Origin: Halomonas halophila
Lineage (GTDB): Bacteria > Pseudomonadota > Gammaproteobacteria > Pseudomonadales > Halomonadaceae
Direction of reading: 5' to 3'
DNA: 64,000 bases
NCBI RefSeq assembly: GCF_030406665.1
Contig: NZ_CP129121.1
Location: 1,178,001-1,242,000, forward strand
This document shows positions 54,619 through 62,518 of this stretch, one piece after another; positions within the stretch are counted from its first letter, which is position 1; the number at the start of each line of letters is the position of its first letter. Both the position numbers and the translations under genes were made by a program. The notes below the pieces were generated by a model. It was not told the origin of the DNA. It saw only the letters and a list, made by a program, of their open reading frames with translations, and did no database searches.

Positions 54619-55269
54619 TCAGTGTGACGGGTCCACCAGGCCGCCCAGCGAGGCGTTGCGGCGGAACCAGCCGGCGATGCTGGCGCGCGGATAGCGAGTC
54701 GGCAGTACCTCGTGGGGCACCCGATCGGAGAGGAAGCAGACGAAGGTGCCGGCCTCGGGCCGGACCCGGGTCAGCTCGCGCGCGGGGTCGTGCTCGTCGA
54801 AGATCACCATCTCGCCTTCGCCGTCGGCGGGCCAGTCCGGGTTGAGATAGCCCACGGTGGAGATCACGCGGTTGGCGCGGCCGCGGAAGCTGTCCAGGTG
54901 GCGCTTGTAGAAGGCGCCGGGCGGGTACTGGGCGAAGTGTGCCTCGTACTCGAACAGGCCCAGGAACAGCGCCTGGTTCAAGGCCTGCTGCAGCTCGCCC
55001 ATGGCTTCCAGGTAGCGGCGCTGAGCCAGGCTCTCGCGGTCCAGCCAGCGGATGGCGTCGCCGCGGATGTCGCGGCGCAGGTGATGCTCGCTGCCGCGGC
55101 CGACGCCGGCGGCTTCCAGCGCCTCGCGGGCGGCCATCGCCTCGACTTCGGCGAACAACGGGGCGTGCAGGGCCTCGGGCAGGAAGGCTTCGCCCAGGTA
55201 CCAGCCCTGTTCGACCAGGGCATCGACCAGCTCGGTCAGGCGGGCGGGGGGCAGGTGCGGGTGGCTCAT
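54619..55269 (-). CDS. 2-oxoglutarate/Fe(II)-dependent dioxygenase (prolyl-4-hydroxylase type)
   Basis: 216 residues. The facial triad is visible: YKRHLDSFRGRANRVIS (HxD) and SDRVPHEVLPTRYPRASIAG (second His and the Arg that binds 2-oxoglutarate). It resembles small bacterial P4H-like enzymes. Its start overlaps the Nudix stop by 4 bp. The substrate is unknown. Confidence 0.87.
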   Translation of the reverse strand: MSHPHLPPARLTELVDALVEQGWYLGEAFLPEALHAPLFAEVEAMAAREALEAAGVGRGSEHHLRRDIRGDAIRWLDRESLAQRRYLEAMGELQQALNQALFLGLFEYEAHFAQYPPGAFYKRHLDSFRGRANRVISTVGYLNPDWPADGEGEMVIFDEHDPARELTRVRPEAGTFVCFLSDRVPHEVLPTRYPRASIAGWFRRNASLGGLVDPSH

Positions 55270-55886
55270 GATGGCGTCAGTCGGCGTTCGGGGTGGAAAT
55301 GCAGGGTGCCTGCGGGGCGCTGGAAGAGGTCGATCGGCATGGCGAAGCCCTCGGCCAGCAGCTCCACCAGCATCATCGACGACAGGCCCCAGATCACGTG
55401 GTCGTCGTGGCGATAGCTCGGCACGTAGTAGTCGCGGCCGTCGACGCGGATCACGTCGGTGTGGGTGCGGCGGTCGGCGAGGAAGCTCGCCACCGGCACC
55501 TCGAAGATGGCGTCGAGCTCATCCGGATCGGGAGCCAGTGGCAGGCCCGGGGGAATCACGCCGACGAAGGGCGTGACGCGGATGCCGTGCAGCGAGATGA
55601 CCTCGGACAGTCGGCCGAGCACCTCGACCCGGTCCGGCGGCAGGGCGATCTCTTCCTCGGCTTCGCGCAGGGCGGTGGCCAGCAGGTCGGCGTCGCCGTC
55701 CTCGCGTTTGCCGCCGGGGAAGGCGACCTGGCCGCTATGGGTGGAGAGGTGGGCGGCGCGGCGGGTGAACAGCAGCGTCGGCTCGGGGTGGGCCACCAGG
55801 GGAAGCAGCACCGCCGCCTGGGGCAGGTCGAGGGCCAGGCGGCGCGGCGCATGCGCTTGCAGGCGCTCGCGAAGTTTCTCTAACAT
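55266..55886 (-). CDS. CoA pyrophosphatase-type Nudix hydrolase
   Basis: 206 residues. Nudix box GGKREDGDADLLATALREAEEE (G-x5-E-x7-RE-x2-EE) preceded by the HSGQVAFPGG motif of the NudL/CoAse group, which cleaves CoA and its esters. The ATG at 55886 (MLEKLRERLQ) gives the family length; 53 further in-frame codons upstream run into the divergent gene's promoter. Coupled to the dioxygenase gene. Confidence 0.87.
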   Translation of the reverse strand: MLEKLRERLQAHAPRRLALDLPQAAVLLPLVAHPEPTLLFTRRAAHLSTHSGQVAFPGGKREDGDADLLATALREAEEEIALPPDRVEVLGRLSEVISLHGIRVTPFVGVIPPGLPLAPDPDELDAIFEVPVASFLADRRTHTDVIRVDGRDYYVPSYRHDDHVIWGLSSMMLVELLAEGFAMPIDLFQRPAGTLHFHPERRLTPS

Positions 55887-55978
55887 GATGATTCCATCGA
55901 GTTTCACCTCTTTTACCCAGTCGCCGCGCGCGGCGTCAAGCCCGGGGCACTCCCGGTGCCAGCCAGTCAGGGAGCGCC

Positions 55979-56536
55979 ATGAACTTTTGCAGTCATTGTG
56001 GGCAGCCGGTCCGTTTCGCGATTCCCGAAGGCGATGATCGGCCACGATTCCTGTGCGACGCCTGCGGCACCATCCACTACCAGAACCCCCGCATCGTCGC
56101 CGGGACCCTCCCGGTATCGGGCTCGCGGGTGCTGCTGTGCCGCCGGGCCATTTCTCCGCGCAAGGGCTACTGGACGTTGCCGGCGGGCTTCATGGAGAAC
56201 GGCGAGACCACCGTCGAGGCGGCCGCCCGGGAGACCCGCGAGGAGGCCATGGCCGAGGTGGCGCTCCAGCCCCTCTATACCATGATCAACCTGCCGCACA
56301 TCGACCAGGTGTTCATGATCTTCCGCGCCGAGCTCGACGGCGACTTCGGCCCCGGGCCGGAGAGCCTCGAGGTGGCGCTGTTCGAGGAGCACGAGATTCC
56401 CTGGGGCGCGCTGGCCTTTCCCACCATCGAGCGTACCCTGCATCACTTCTTCGCCGATCGGCGCCAGGGCGACTTCGCCCTGCACGTCAGTGACATCACG
56501 CCCGAGGATCGCGAGCGCTACTTTGGCTCGGCCTGA
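55979..56536 (+). CDS. Nudix hydrolase with N-terminal zinc ribbon
   Basis: 185 residues. NFCSHCGQPV and LCDACGTIHYQNP give a four-Cys zinc ribbon of the NudC kind. The Nudix box lies in AGFMENGETTVEAAARETRE EA. Resembles the short NUDIX family that follows a zinc ribbon without the full NudC (NADH pyrophosphatase) N-terminal domain. GGGAGCGCC precedes the start. Confidence 0.87.
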   Translation: MNFCSHCGQPVRFAIPEGDDRPRFLCDACGTIHYQNPRIVAGTLPVSGSRVLLCRRAISPRKGYWTLPAGFMENGETTVEAAARETREEAMAEVALQPLYTMINLPHIDQVFMIFRAELDGDFGPGPESLEVALFEEHEIPWGALAFPTIERTLHHFFADRRQGDFALHVSDITPEDRERYFGSA

Positions 56537-56563
56537 CGGCGGGCTCGCTGCCTGACCAGACGA

Positions 56564-56590
56564 CGCCACGGGCCATGCCCGTGGCGTTTT
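56564..56590. terminator. Rho-independent terminator
   Basis: Stem CGCCACGGGC / GCCCGTGGCG around CAT, then TTTT, after the zinc-ribbon Nudix gene and convergent to the following minus-strand gene. Confidence 0.85.
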
Positions 56591-56620
56591 CGTCGTGGGG
56601 CGCCGGATATCGGCTGGATG

Positions 56621-56932
56621 CTAGAGGTCGGCCAGCCGCCAGACGTCGTAGGCCGGCTCCTCGTAGGGGTGAGCCCGTCTGAGCGCGGCCAGGGCCTCGC
56701 GGATCAGTCCGTCCTCGCAGACCAGCTCCACCTTGAGTTCCTCCACGTGTTCCAGGTCGCCGACGCGGCCGATATGCGGGTCGGCGCCGGTCAGCGGACG
56801 AAACTGCCCGGTGCCCGGCGTCTGGAAACAGCAGGCCTCGTAGTCGCCGATGCGTCCGGCGCCGGTGGCGAACACGGCTTTCTTGACGCGCTCGGCGTCT
56901 TCCGCGGGCACGAAGAAGGCGAGCTTGTACAT
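56621..56932 (-). CDS. NIF3/YqfO C-terminal-domain-like protein
   Basis: 103 residues. KLAFFVPAEDAERVKKAVFA, IGDYEACCFQTPGTGQFRPL and RRAHPYEEPAYDVWRL are the PII-like insertion domain of YqfO/NIF3 proteins found here alone. The start is placed at 56932 (MYKLAFF), with GGAGACCGTC before it. It binds an unknown small ligand. Confidence 0.85.
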   Translation of the reverse strand: MYKLAFFVPAEDAERVKKAVFATGAGRIGDYEACCFQTPGTGQFRPLTGADPHIGRVGDLEHVEELKVELVCEDGLIREALAALRRAHPYEEPAYDVWRLADL

Positions 56933-57119
56933 GACGGTCTCCGATGTCGAGGGTTCTTCCTCGTTGTGCCATAGCGACGCGTGCCCGTCAGCCATGCGCG
57001 AGAAAAAACTTGCCTCTTTTATGTACGTGGATTAATTTCTGTATAGGTTGAGTAAAGGAATCTCTGCCAGGACATTTCCCGCATCGAGTGTCAGCCGGTA
57101 TCCCCGGAGGAGCCATCTC

Positions 57120-57626
57120 ATGAAGGTCATGACATCACGCATTCCCCAGTTCATCGGCGCCGGCCTGGTCGGCCTGGCCCTGAGCGGCGTCGCCCAGGCC
57201 GATCATCACGGCATGAAGGCGGACATCGTCGACACCGCCGTCGAGGCCGGCCAGTTCGAGACCCTGGTGGCCGCGGTCCAGGCCGCCGGCCTGGTCGAGA
57301 CGCTCAAGGGCGAAGGCCCGTTTACGGTCTTCGCCCCGACCGACGAGGCCTTCGCGGCACTGCCGGAGGGCACCGTCGACGACCTGCTCAAGCCGGAGAA
57401 CCGCGACACCCTGGCGTCCGTGCTGACCTACCACGTGGTGCCCGGCAAGGTCACGGCCGAGGACGCCATGGCCGCCGACAGCGCCACCACCGTCCAGGGG
57501 CAGGACATCACCATCACCACCATGGACGGCCAGGTGATGGTGAACCAGGCCACCGTGATCCAGCCCGACGTCGAAGCCAGCAACGGCGTCATCCACGTCA
57601 TCGATGGGGTCCTGATGCCCGAGTGA
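57120..57626 (+). CDS. Secreted fasciclin-domain protein
   Basis: 168 residues. Signal peptide (QFIGAGLVGLALSGVAQA, cut after AQA) and one FAS1 domain: GPFTVFAPTDEAFAALPEG, then LTYHVVPGKVTAEDAM and NGVIHVIDGVLMPE. FAS1 domains mediate adhesion or polysaccharide binding at the cell surface. CGGAGGAGCCATCTC precedes the ATG. A terminator follows. Confidence 0.93.
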   Translation: MKVMTSRIPQFIGAGLVGLALSGVAQADHHGMKADIVDTAVEAGQFETLVAAVQAAGLVETLKGEGPFTVFAPTDEAFAALPEGTVDDLLKPENRDTLASVLTYHVVPGKVTAEDAMAADSATTVQGQDITITTMDGQVMVNQATVIQPDVEASNGVIHVIDGVLMPE

Positions 57627-57670
57627 CGTCTGCCGCTTCCCCCGCGATTGCGTCCTGCAATCGGTCCCTT

Positions 57671-57697
57671 GCCGCCCGCCCCGGGCGGCTTTTTTTA
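57671..57697 (+). terminator. Rho-independent terminator of the fasciclin gene
   Basis: Stem GCCGCCC / GGGCGGC around GCCCC followed by a run of eight Ts. Confidence 0.92.
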
Positions 57698-57774
57698 TGA
57701 CGTGTCCGCGGTTTTGACAGCAGGGGCGCACGGGGCGAGCCTCGAGTCACATGATGACGGATGGAGCACAATGC

Positions 57775-58620
57775 ATGGTCGACGATGCCTTGACGGCGCT
57801 GCTCGAGCGCCTCGACCTCGGTTTCCGAGGGCCCCTCGAGCCGCTCTCCGGCGGTGATATCGCCGCCGTCTACCGCCTGGACACCGATCGCGGCGAGGCG
57901 GTGGTCAAGCGCGACGATCCGGCGCGGCTGGCCGGCGAGGCCGAGGGACTTCGCGCCCTGGGAGCGGCGACGGGGCGACTCGTGGTGCCCGAGGTCTGGG
58001 GCGAGGGCGATGGCTGGCTGGTGATGGAGGCGCTGACCCCGGCCCGGCGCACGGACACGGGCGAGCGGGCGCTGGCCGAGGGCCTGCGCGAATTGCACGG
58101 GGTGGGACACTCGCCGCACGGCTGGGCGCGGGACAATGCCTGCGGCGCCACGCCCCAGCCCAATGCCCCGCTCGACGACGGTCGCGCCTTTCAGCGCGAG
58201 CGTCGGCTGCTGCCGCTGATGCGCGCCTGTCATGCTCGGGGGCTGCTGGACGATCGCCTGTGCGCGAGGCTGGAGGCGGTGGCTTACGGGCTCGAGGGCT
58301 GGCTGCCGGATACGCCGGCGCGACTGGTGCATGGCGATCTGTGGTCGGGCAACGTGCTCTACACCACGCGCGGGCCGGCGATGATCGACCCGGCGGTCTA
58401 TCGTCACTACCCGGAGGTCGATCTGGCCATGCTGACGCTGTTCGGCGCTCCGTCACAGGCCTTCTTCGACGCCTACTGGAACGGTGCGGCACCGGCGGAC
58501 TGGTCGCGTCGCGAGGCGCTGTTCCAGCTCTATCCGCTGCTCAACCACCTGCTGCTGTTCGGCGGCGCCTATCGCAGCGGCGTGGCACGAGCGTTGCAGC
58601 GAGTGGAAGCGGGCGGCTGA
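57775..58620 (+). CDS. Fructosamine kinase family protein
   Basis: 281 residues. RLVHGDLWSGNVLY is the catalytic loop and MIDPAVYRHYPEVDLAML the metal-binding loop of the fructosamine/ketosamine-3-kinase family. These kinases phosphorylate sugar adducts on proteins and free amines to trigger deglycation. The start at 57775 (MVDDALTALL) has GGAG eight bases before it; in-frame ATGs at 57751 and 57754 are less favoured. Confidence 0.9.
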   Translation: MVDDALTALLERLDLGFRGPLEPLSGGDIAAVYRLDTDRGEAVVKRDDPARLAGEAEGLRALGAATGRLVVPEVWGEGDGWLVMEALTPARRTDTGERALAEGLRELHGVGHSPHGWARDNACGATPQPNAPLDDGRAFQRERRLLPLMRACHARGLLDDRLCARLEAVAYGLEGWLPDTPARLVHGDLWSGNVLYTTRGPAMIDPAVYRHYPEVDLAMLTLFGAPSQAFFDAYWNGAAPADWSRREALFQLYPLLNHLLLFGGAYRSGVARALQRVEAGG

Positions 58621-58647
58621 GGTGCTCCGGTGCCGCGGCCGGCGTTC

Positions 58648-59547
58648 TCAGCCCTGGCGAAGCCGGGCCAGGGCGCGTCGCCACCAGGGCGTCCGTTGTC
58701 CGGCGGCGGGGAAGCCCCGGGTCAGGAAGTCGGCGATCGGGTCGACCTGCTCGGTACGGTCGAGCATCGGGGCATGGCCGCAGTCGCTGGCCTCGAGGTG
58801 GATCAGCCCGGGCTGGGCCTGGCGCATGCGTTCGACGCTCTCGGCCTTGAGCAGCGGCGAGTCGGCGCCGCGTACCACCATCAGCGGGCAGCGGATCGCG
58901 CGCCAGTCGGCCCAGGTATCGCGCGGCGTATCGTGGATGAATTGCTCGCCGATGCGGGGATCGTAGTGGTAGGTCCAGCCGCCGTCCGGCAATCGACGAG
59001 CGCTGCCGAGGGTCAGGCGACGCCAGGCGTCGTCGCTGCGCGGGCCGAAGCCGGCATAGTGCCGGCGCAGCTCCGCGGCCAGGTCGCGGAACCGGCCGAA
59101 GCGGTGGGGCACGCCGAAGTAGGTGCCCAGCGCGGCCAGGCCGTCGGGGTCCAGCTCCGGGCCCACGTCGTTGAGCACCAGGCGCTCGATGCGCTCGGCG
59201 GTGTCCGCTTCAGCGGCCAGCAGCATGCCCAGCAGGCCGCCCATGGAGGTGCCGACCCAGGGCACCCGCTCGAGGCGGAAGTGATCGAGCAGCGCGACTG
59301 CTATGGTCATATAGTGCGAGTACAGATAGTCATGGGCGGGATACAGCGACCAGCTCGACAGGCCTCGCCCGGGCGTGTCCGGTGCCAGGACTCGCCAGCC
59401 CGGGCCGAGCAGGCGGGCGAAATCGGCGAAGTCGCCACCGTGGCGGGCCAGGCCGTGCCAGGCGATCAGGGTGCGGGGTGCATCGGGATGCCAGATGCGG
59501 ACGGCGACGTCCAGCTCCCTGACGCGCACGAAGGTCAGGTCGTCCAT
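58648..59547 (-). CDS. Alpha/beta hydrolase
   Basis: 299 residues. The nucleophile elbow PWVGTSMGGLLGMLLAAEAD holds Ser, VVRGADSPLL the Asp and SDCGHAPMLDR the His. LIAWHGLARHGGDFADFARL is the oxyanion-hole region. A general esterase, lipase or hydrolase, whose substrate cannot be named. Convergent with the kinase-like gene. Confidence 0.88.
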   Translation of the reverse strand: MDDLTFVRVRELDVAVRIWHPDAPRTLIAWHGLARHGGDFADFARLLGPGWRVLAPDTPGRGLSSWSLYPAHDYLYSHYMTIAVALLDHFRLERVPWVGTSMGGLLGMLLAAEADTAERIERLVLNDVGPELDPDGLAALGTYFGVPHRFGRFRDLAAELRRHYAGFGPRSDDAWRRLTLGSARRLPDGGWTYHYDPRIGEQFIHDTPRDTWADWRAIRCPLMVVRGADSPLLKAESVERMRQAQPGLIHLEASDCGHAPMLDRTEQVDPIADFLTRGFPAAGQRTPWWRRALARLRQG

Positions 59548-59662
59548 GATGAGGGCTCGGTCGGCGGATGTGGCTTTGCAGCATAGACGATGCCGGGAGG
59601 GCAGCTTGCTAGGAAGATAATTTTCTTGCTAATTACACGAACGTTGATGGATTGACGTGCTA

Positions 59663-59686
59663 AACATGCGACAATGAATGTATATC
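59663..59686 (+). promoter_or_regulatory. AcrR/TtgR-like operator upstream of tolC
   Basis: AACATGCGACAA followed by TGAATGTATATC. The right half TGAATGTAT is identical to that of the site before acrA and to the E. coli AcrR box (TACATACATTTG/TGAATGTATGTA). The left half AACATGC pairs with it only partly. It lies about 30 bp before the tolC start. Confidence 0.55.
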
Positions 59687-59716
59687 CTCATAGTCACTCT
59701 TAGAAGGAACTTGCCG

Positions 59717-61162
59717 ATGAAGCCGTATCGTCCGGTATCGTCGGGGCGGCGTGTCCTGTTGCCCTGCCTGCTGGCCGTCTCGCTGGCCGGTCAGGCCCAG
59801 GCCGCCGACCTGCTGACCATCACCCGGGATGCCATCGACAACAATGCCAGCCTGGCTTCGGCCCGCGCCCAGTACGGCAGCGTGGAGGCGGGCCGCGACG
59901 TCGCCCGTGGCGACCTGTTGCCCCAGGTCTCGGCCTCGGGCCAGGTCGACCACAACCGTCTCTACGAGAGCGTCTCCTCGAGCCGCGGGTCCGGTGCGGG
60001 CAACGGCGATGACAGCTACAACAGCGCCAGCCTGACCCTGGAGGCGACCCAGGCGCTGTTCGACGCCGCCAACAGCGCCGAGGTGGATCAGGCCGCGAGT
60101 CGGATCGACCAGCAGACCTACCAGCTGGCCGCCACCGAGCAACAGGTGCTGATCGACGTGGCGTCGGCCTACTTCGACATCCTGCGTGCCCACGAGATCC
60201 TCGAGGCGCGTCGTGCCCAGGAGCGGGCCATCGGCCGCCAGCTCGAGCAGGCCCAGGAGCAGTTCGACGTGGGCCTGATCGCCATCACCGAGGTGGAAGA
60301 GGCCCGCGCCAGCTTCGACCAGTCCCGCGCCGACCGCATCGCCGCCGAGAACGATCTGCAGGTCAGCTTCGAGACCCTGGAGCGGCTGACCGGGCAGCGC
60401 TACGACAGCATCGACGCGCTTCAGGAGGCCATGCCGGTGACTCCGCCGCAGCCGAGCGGCCGCGATGCCTGGGTCGAGCTGGCGATGGACAACAGCCCGC
60501 TGGTGCTGGCCAGCCAGGCCGGCGTCGAGGTCTCCGAGGATGCCGTGGACATCGCCCGGGCCCAGCGCCTGCCGGTGGTCGAGGCCTTCGCCAACTACAG
60601 CTACTCCGACACCGATCAGGACCAGATGGACGGGCATAACTCCCAGAGCCAGGTCGGCGCTCGGGTGAGCCTGCCCATCTACACCGGCGGCCGCACCAGC
60701 GCCGGCATTCGCCAGTCCACCTACGACCTCGAGTCCAGCCAGTACGACTTCGAGGATCAGCGCCGCCAGACCGTTCAGCAGGTGCGTTCGCTGTACACCC
60801 AGGTCACCAACGACGTGGCCACCGTCGAGGCGCGGGCCCAGGCCATCGTCTCCAATCAGAGCGCGCTGGATGCCACGCGCGCCGGCTACGAGGTCGGTAC
60901 CCGCAACATCGTCGACGTGCTCAACGCCGAGCAGAGCCTCTACGATGCCATCGCCGATCATGCCGATGCGCGTTTCAGCTACGTGATCGACCTGCTCACC
61001 CTGCGTCAGCAGTCGGGCACCCTGAACGTGCAGGCCATCGAGGCGATCAACGACTGGCTGTCGGCGGAGCAGGGCGTGTCGCTGGCGCTGCCGGAGGTCG
61101 GCGAGGCCAGCCGCTACGACGAGGCGATGAACATCGGCGCGCCGCCTCGGCCCGAATCCTGA
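59717..61162 (+). CDS. tolC: TolC-family outer-membrane efflux channel
   Basis: 481 residues. A signal peptide (VLLPCLLAVSLAGQAQA, cut after AQA) and the duplicated TolC structural repeat of barrel strands and long helices: SARAQYGSVEAGRDVARGDL and later RQSTYDLESSQYDFEDQRRQ. The repeat pattern VLNAEQSLYDAIADHADARF is typical. The start at 59717 (MKPYRPV) has AAGGAACTTGCCG before it. First gene of the efflux operon tolC-acrA-acrB. Confidence 0.93.
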   Translation: MKPYRPVSSGRRVLLPCLLAVSLAGQAQAADLLTITRDAIDNNASLASARAQYGSVEAGRDVARGDLLPQVSASGQVDHNRLYESVSSSRGSGAGNGDDSYNSASLTLEATQALFDAANSAEVDQAASRIDQQTYQLAATEQQVLIDVASAYFDILRAHEILEARRAQERAIGRQLEQAQEQFDVGLIAITEVEEARASFDQSRADRIAAENDLQVSFETLERLTGQRYDSIDALQEAMPVTPPQPSGRDAWVELAMDNSPLVLASQAGVEVSEDAVDIARAQRLPVVEAFANYSYSDTDQDQMDGHNSQSQVGARVSLPIYTGGRTSAGIRQSTYDLESSQYDFEDQRRQTVQQVRSLYTQVTNDVATVEARAQAIVSNQSALDATRAGYEVGTRNIVDVLNAEQSLYDAIADHADARFSYVIDLLTLRQQSGTLNVQAIEAINDWLSAEQGVSLALPEVGEASRYDEAMNIGAPPRPES

Positions 61163-61170
61163 TAGTCACT

Positions 61171-61194
61171 TACGTACAGGCGTGAATGTATGTT
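61171..61194 (+). promoter_or_regulatory. AcrR/TtgR-like operator before acrA
   Basis: TACGTACAGGCG/TGAATGTATGTT. Compared with the E. coli AcrR operator (TACATACATTTG/TGAATGTATGTA) 19 of 24 positions agree. It lies 9 bp after the tolC stop and 62 bp before the acrA start, so acrAB may have its own regulated promoter. The TetR-family regulator gene is not in the window. Confidence 0.72.
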
Positions 61195-61255
61195 TAGATT
61201 CTCGCCTGTCGTGCGATACCCCCTTCGACGTTCGATCCCCTAACGAGAATCAGGC

Positions 61256-62518
61256 ATGAACACAACACTTCGACGCAGTCGTACAGGGCTGTTGGCGCTG
61301 GCGGCTGGACTGCTGCTGTCGGCCTGCGGTCAGGAGGAGGCCGCTCCGCAGCAGGGCGGCGAGACACCGCCGCAGCCCAAGCCGGTGACCACGCTGGCTC
61401 CTCAGGACATTCCGCTGGACAAGTCCTACCCGGCCCAGCTGCGTAGCGATACCGAGGTGACCCTGGTGGCTCGCGTCACCGGCGTCCTCGAACAACGCCT
61501 CTTCGAACCCGGCGACATCGTGGAAAAGGGCGACAGCCTGTATGCCATCGAGCCGGACCTCTACCAGGCCACGGTGTCGCAGCGCGAGGCCGACCTGGCC
61601 AGCGCCCAGGCCGAGCTGGAGCGGGCGCGTCGCGACGCCAACCGCTTCCAGGAGCTGCTGCGTCAGAACTCGGTGAGCCGCCAGCAGGCTGACCAGGCCC
61701 AGGCCGACCTCAACGTGGCCCGGGCCTCCGTGGCCCAGGCCGAGGCTGCGCTGGCCAGCGCCCGCATCGACCTGGACTACGCCGACGTCACGGCCCCGGT
61801 CAGCGGTGCCATCGGTCTGAGCGAGGTCAACGTGGGCAACCTGGTCAGCGCCGGCACCGAGCTGGCCACCATCACCCCGGTGGACCCGCTGGAGGTGCGC
61901 TTCCAGCTTCCCCAGCAGGATGCCTTCACCCTGCGCCGCCAGCTCGGCGAGCAGGCGCCCGGCGAGATCGCCGCCAGCCTGGCGCTGCCGGGCGTCGACG
62001 AGGCCCTCGAGGGGCGCCTGGAATTCCTCGGCTCGCGGGTGGACGAGCGGACCAGCACCGTGCAGGCGAAGGCGACCTTCGACAATCCCGAGGGCGAGGT
62101 GCTGCCCGGCCAGTTCGTGCGGGTGCGCCTGGAAGGGCTGAAGCGCTTCGACGTGCTGGCGGTGCCGTCGATCGCCGTGGGTCAGGGCCTGATGGGGCCC
62201 CAGGTGTTCGTGCTCGACGAGGACGACGTGGCACGCGCCCGCACAGTGGACCTCGGCGAGCTGGCCGGCCCGTGGCAGATCCTGACCAGCGGCGTGGAGC
62301 CCGGTGATCGCGTGATGGTCGGCGATCCGGCGGGCGTCCAGCCCGGCACGCCGATCGCGCCCCAGCCGTTCGATGGCGACGCCCGGGCGCTGATCGCCCA
62401 GGCCACCGGCCAGAGCCAGGACCAGCCATCCGGGCAGGGGCAGGGGCCGGCACAGGGCCGTGATGGCGCGGCCGGCGCCGAACGGGCTTCGCCGGACGAA
62501 GAGGACGCGGCTGAATGA
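61256..62518 (+). CDS. acrA: RND efflux periplasmic adaptor (AcrA type)
   Basis: 420 residues. A lipoprotein signal (ALAAGLLLSACGQEE, lipobox SAC) is followed by the barrel-sandwich/lipoyl domain and hairpin (ARVTGVLEQRLFEPGDIVEK, then a long coiled-coil near 100-170) and the beta-barrel (EVRFQLPQQDAFTLRRQLGE). It bridges TolC and the RND pump. The C-terminal 40 residues are Gln/Gly-rich and disordered. The stop overlaps the pump gene start by 4 bp (ATGA). Confidence 0.94.
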   Translation: MNTTLRRSRTGLLALAAGLLLSACGQEEAAPQQGGETPPQPKPVTTLAPQDIPLDKSYPAQLRSDTEVTLVARVTGVLEQRLFEPGDIVEKGDSLYAIEPDLYQATVSQREADLASAQAELERARRDANRFQELLRQNSVSRQQADQAQADLNVARASVAQAEAALASARIDLDYADVTAPVSGAIGLSEVNVGNLVSAGTELATITPVDPLEVRFQLPQQDAFTLRRQLGEQAPGEIAASLALPGVDEALEGRLEFLGSRVDERTSTVQAKATFDNPEGEVLPGQFVRVRLEGLKRFDVLAVPSIAVGQGLMGPQVFVLDEDDVARARTVDLGELAGPWQILTSGVEPGDRVMVGDPAGVQPGTPIAPQPFDGDARALIAQATGQSQDQPSGQGQGPAQGRDGAAGAERASPDEEDAAE

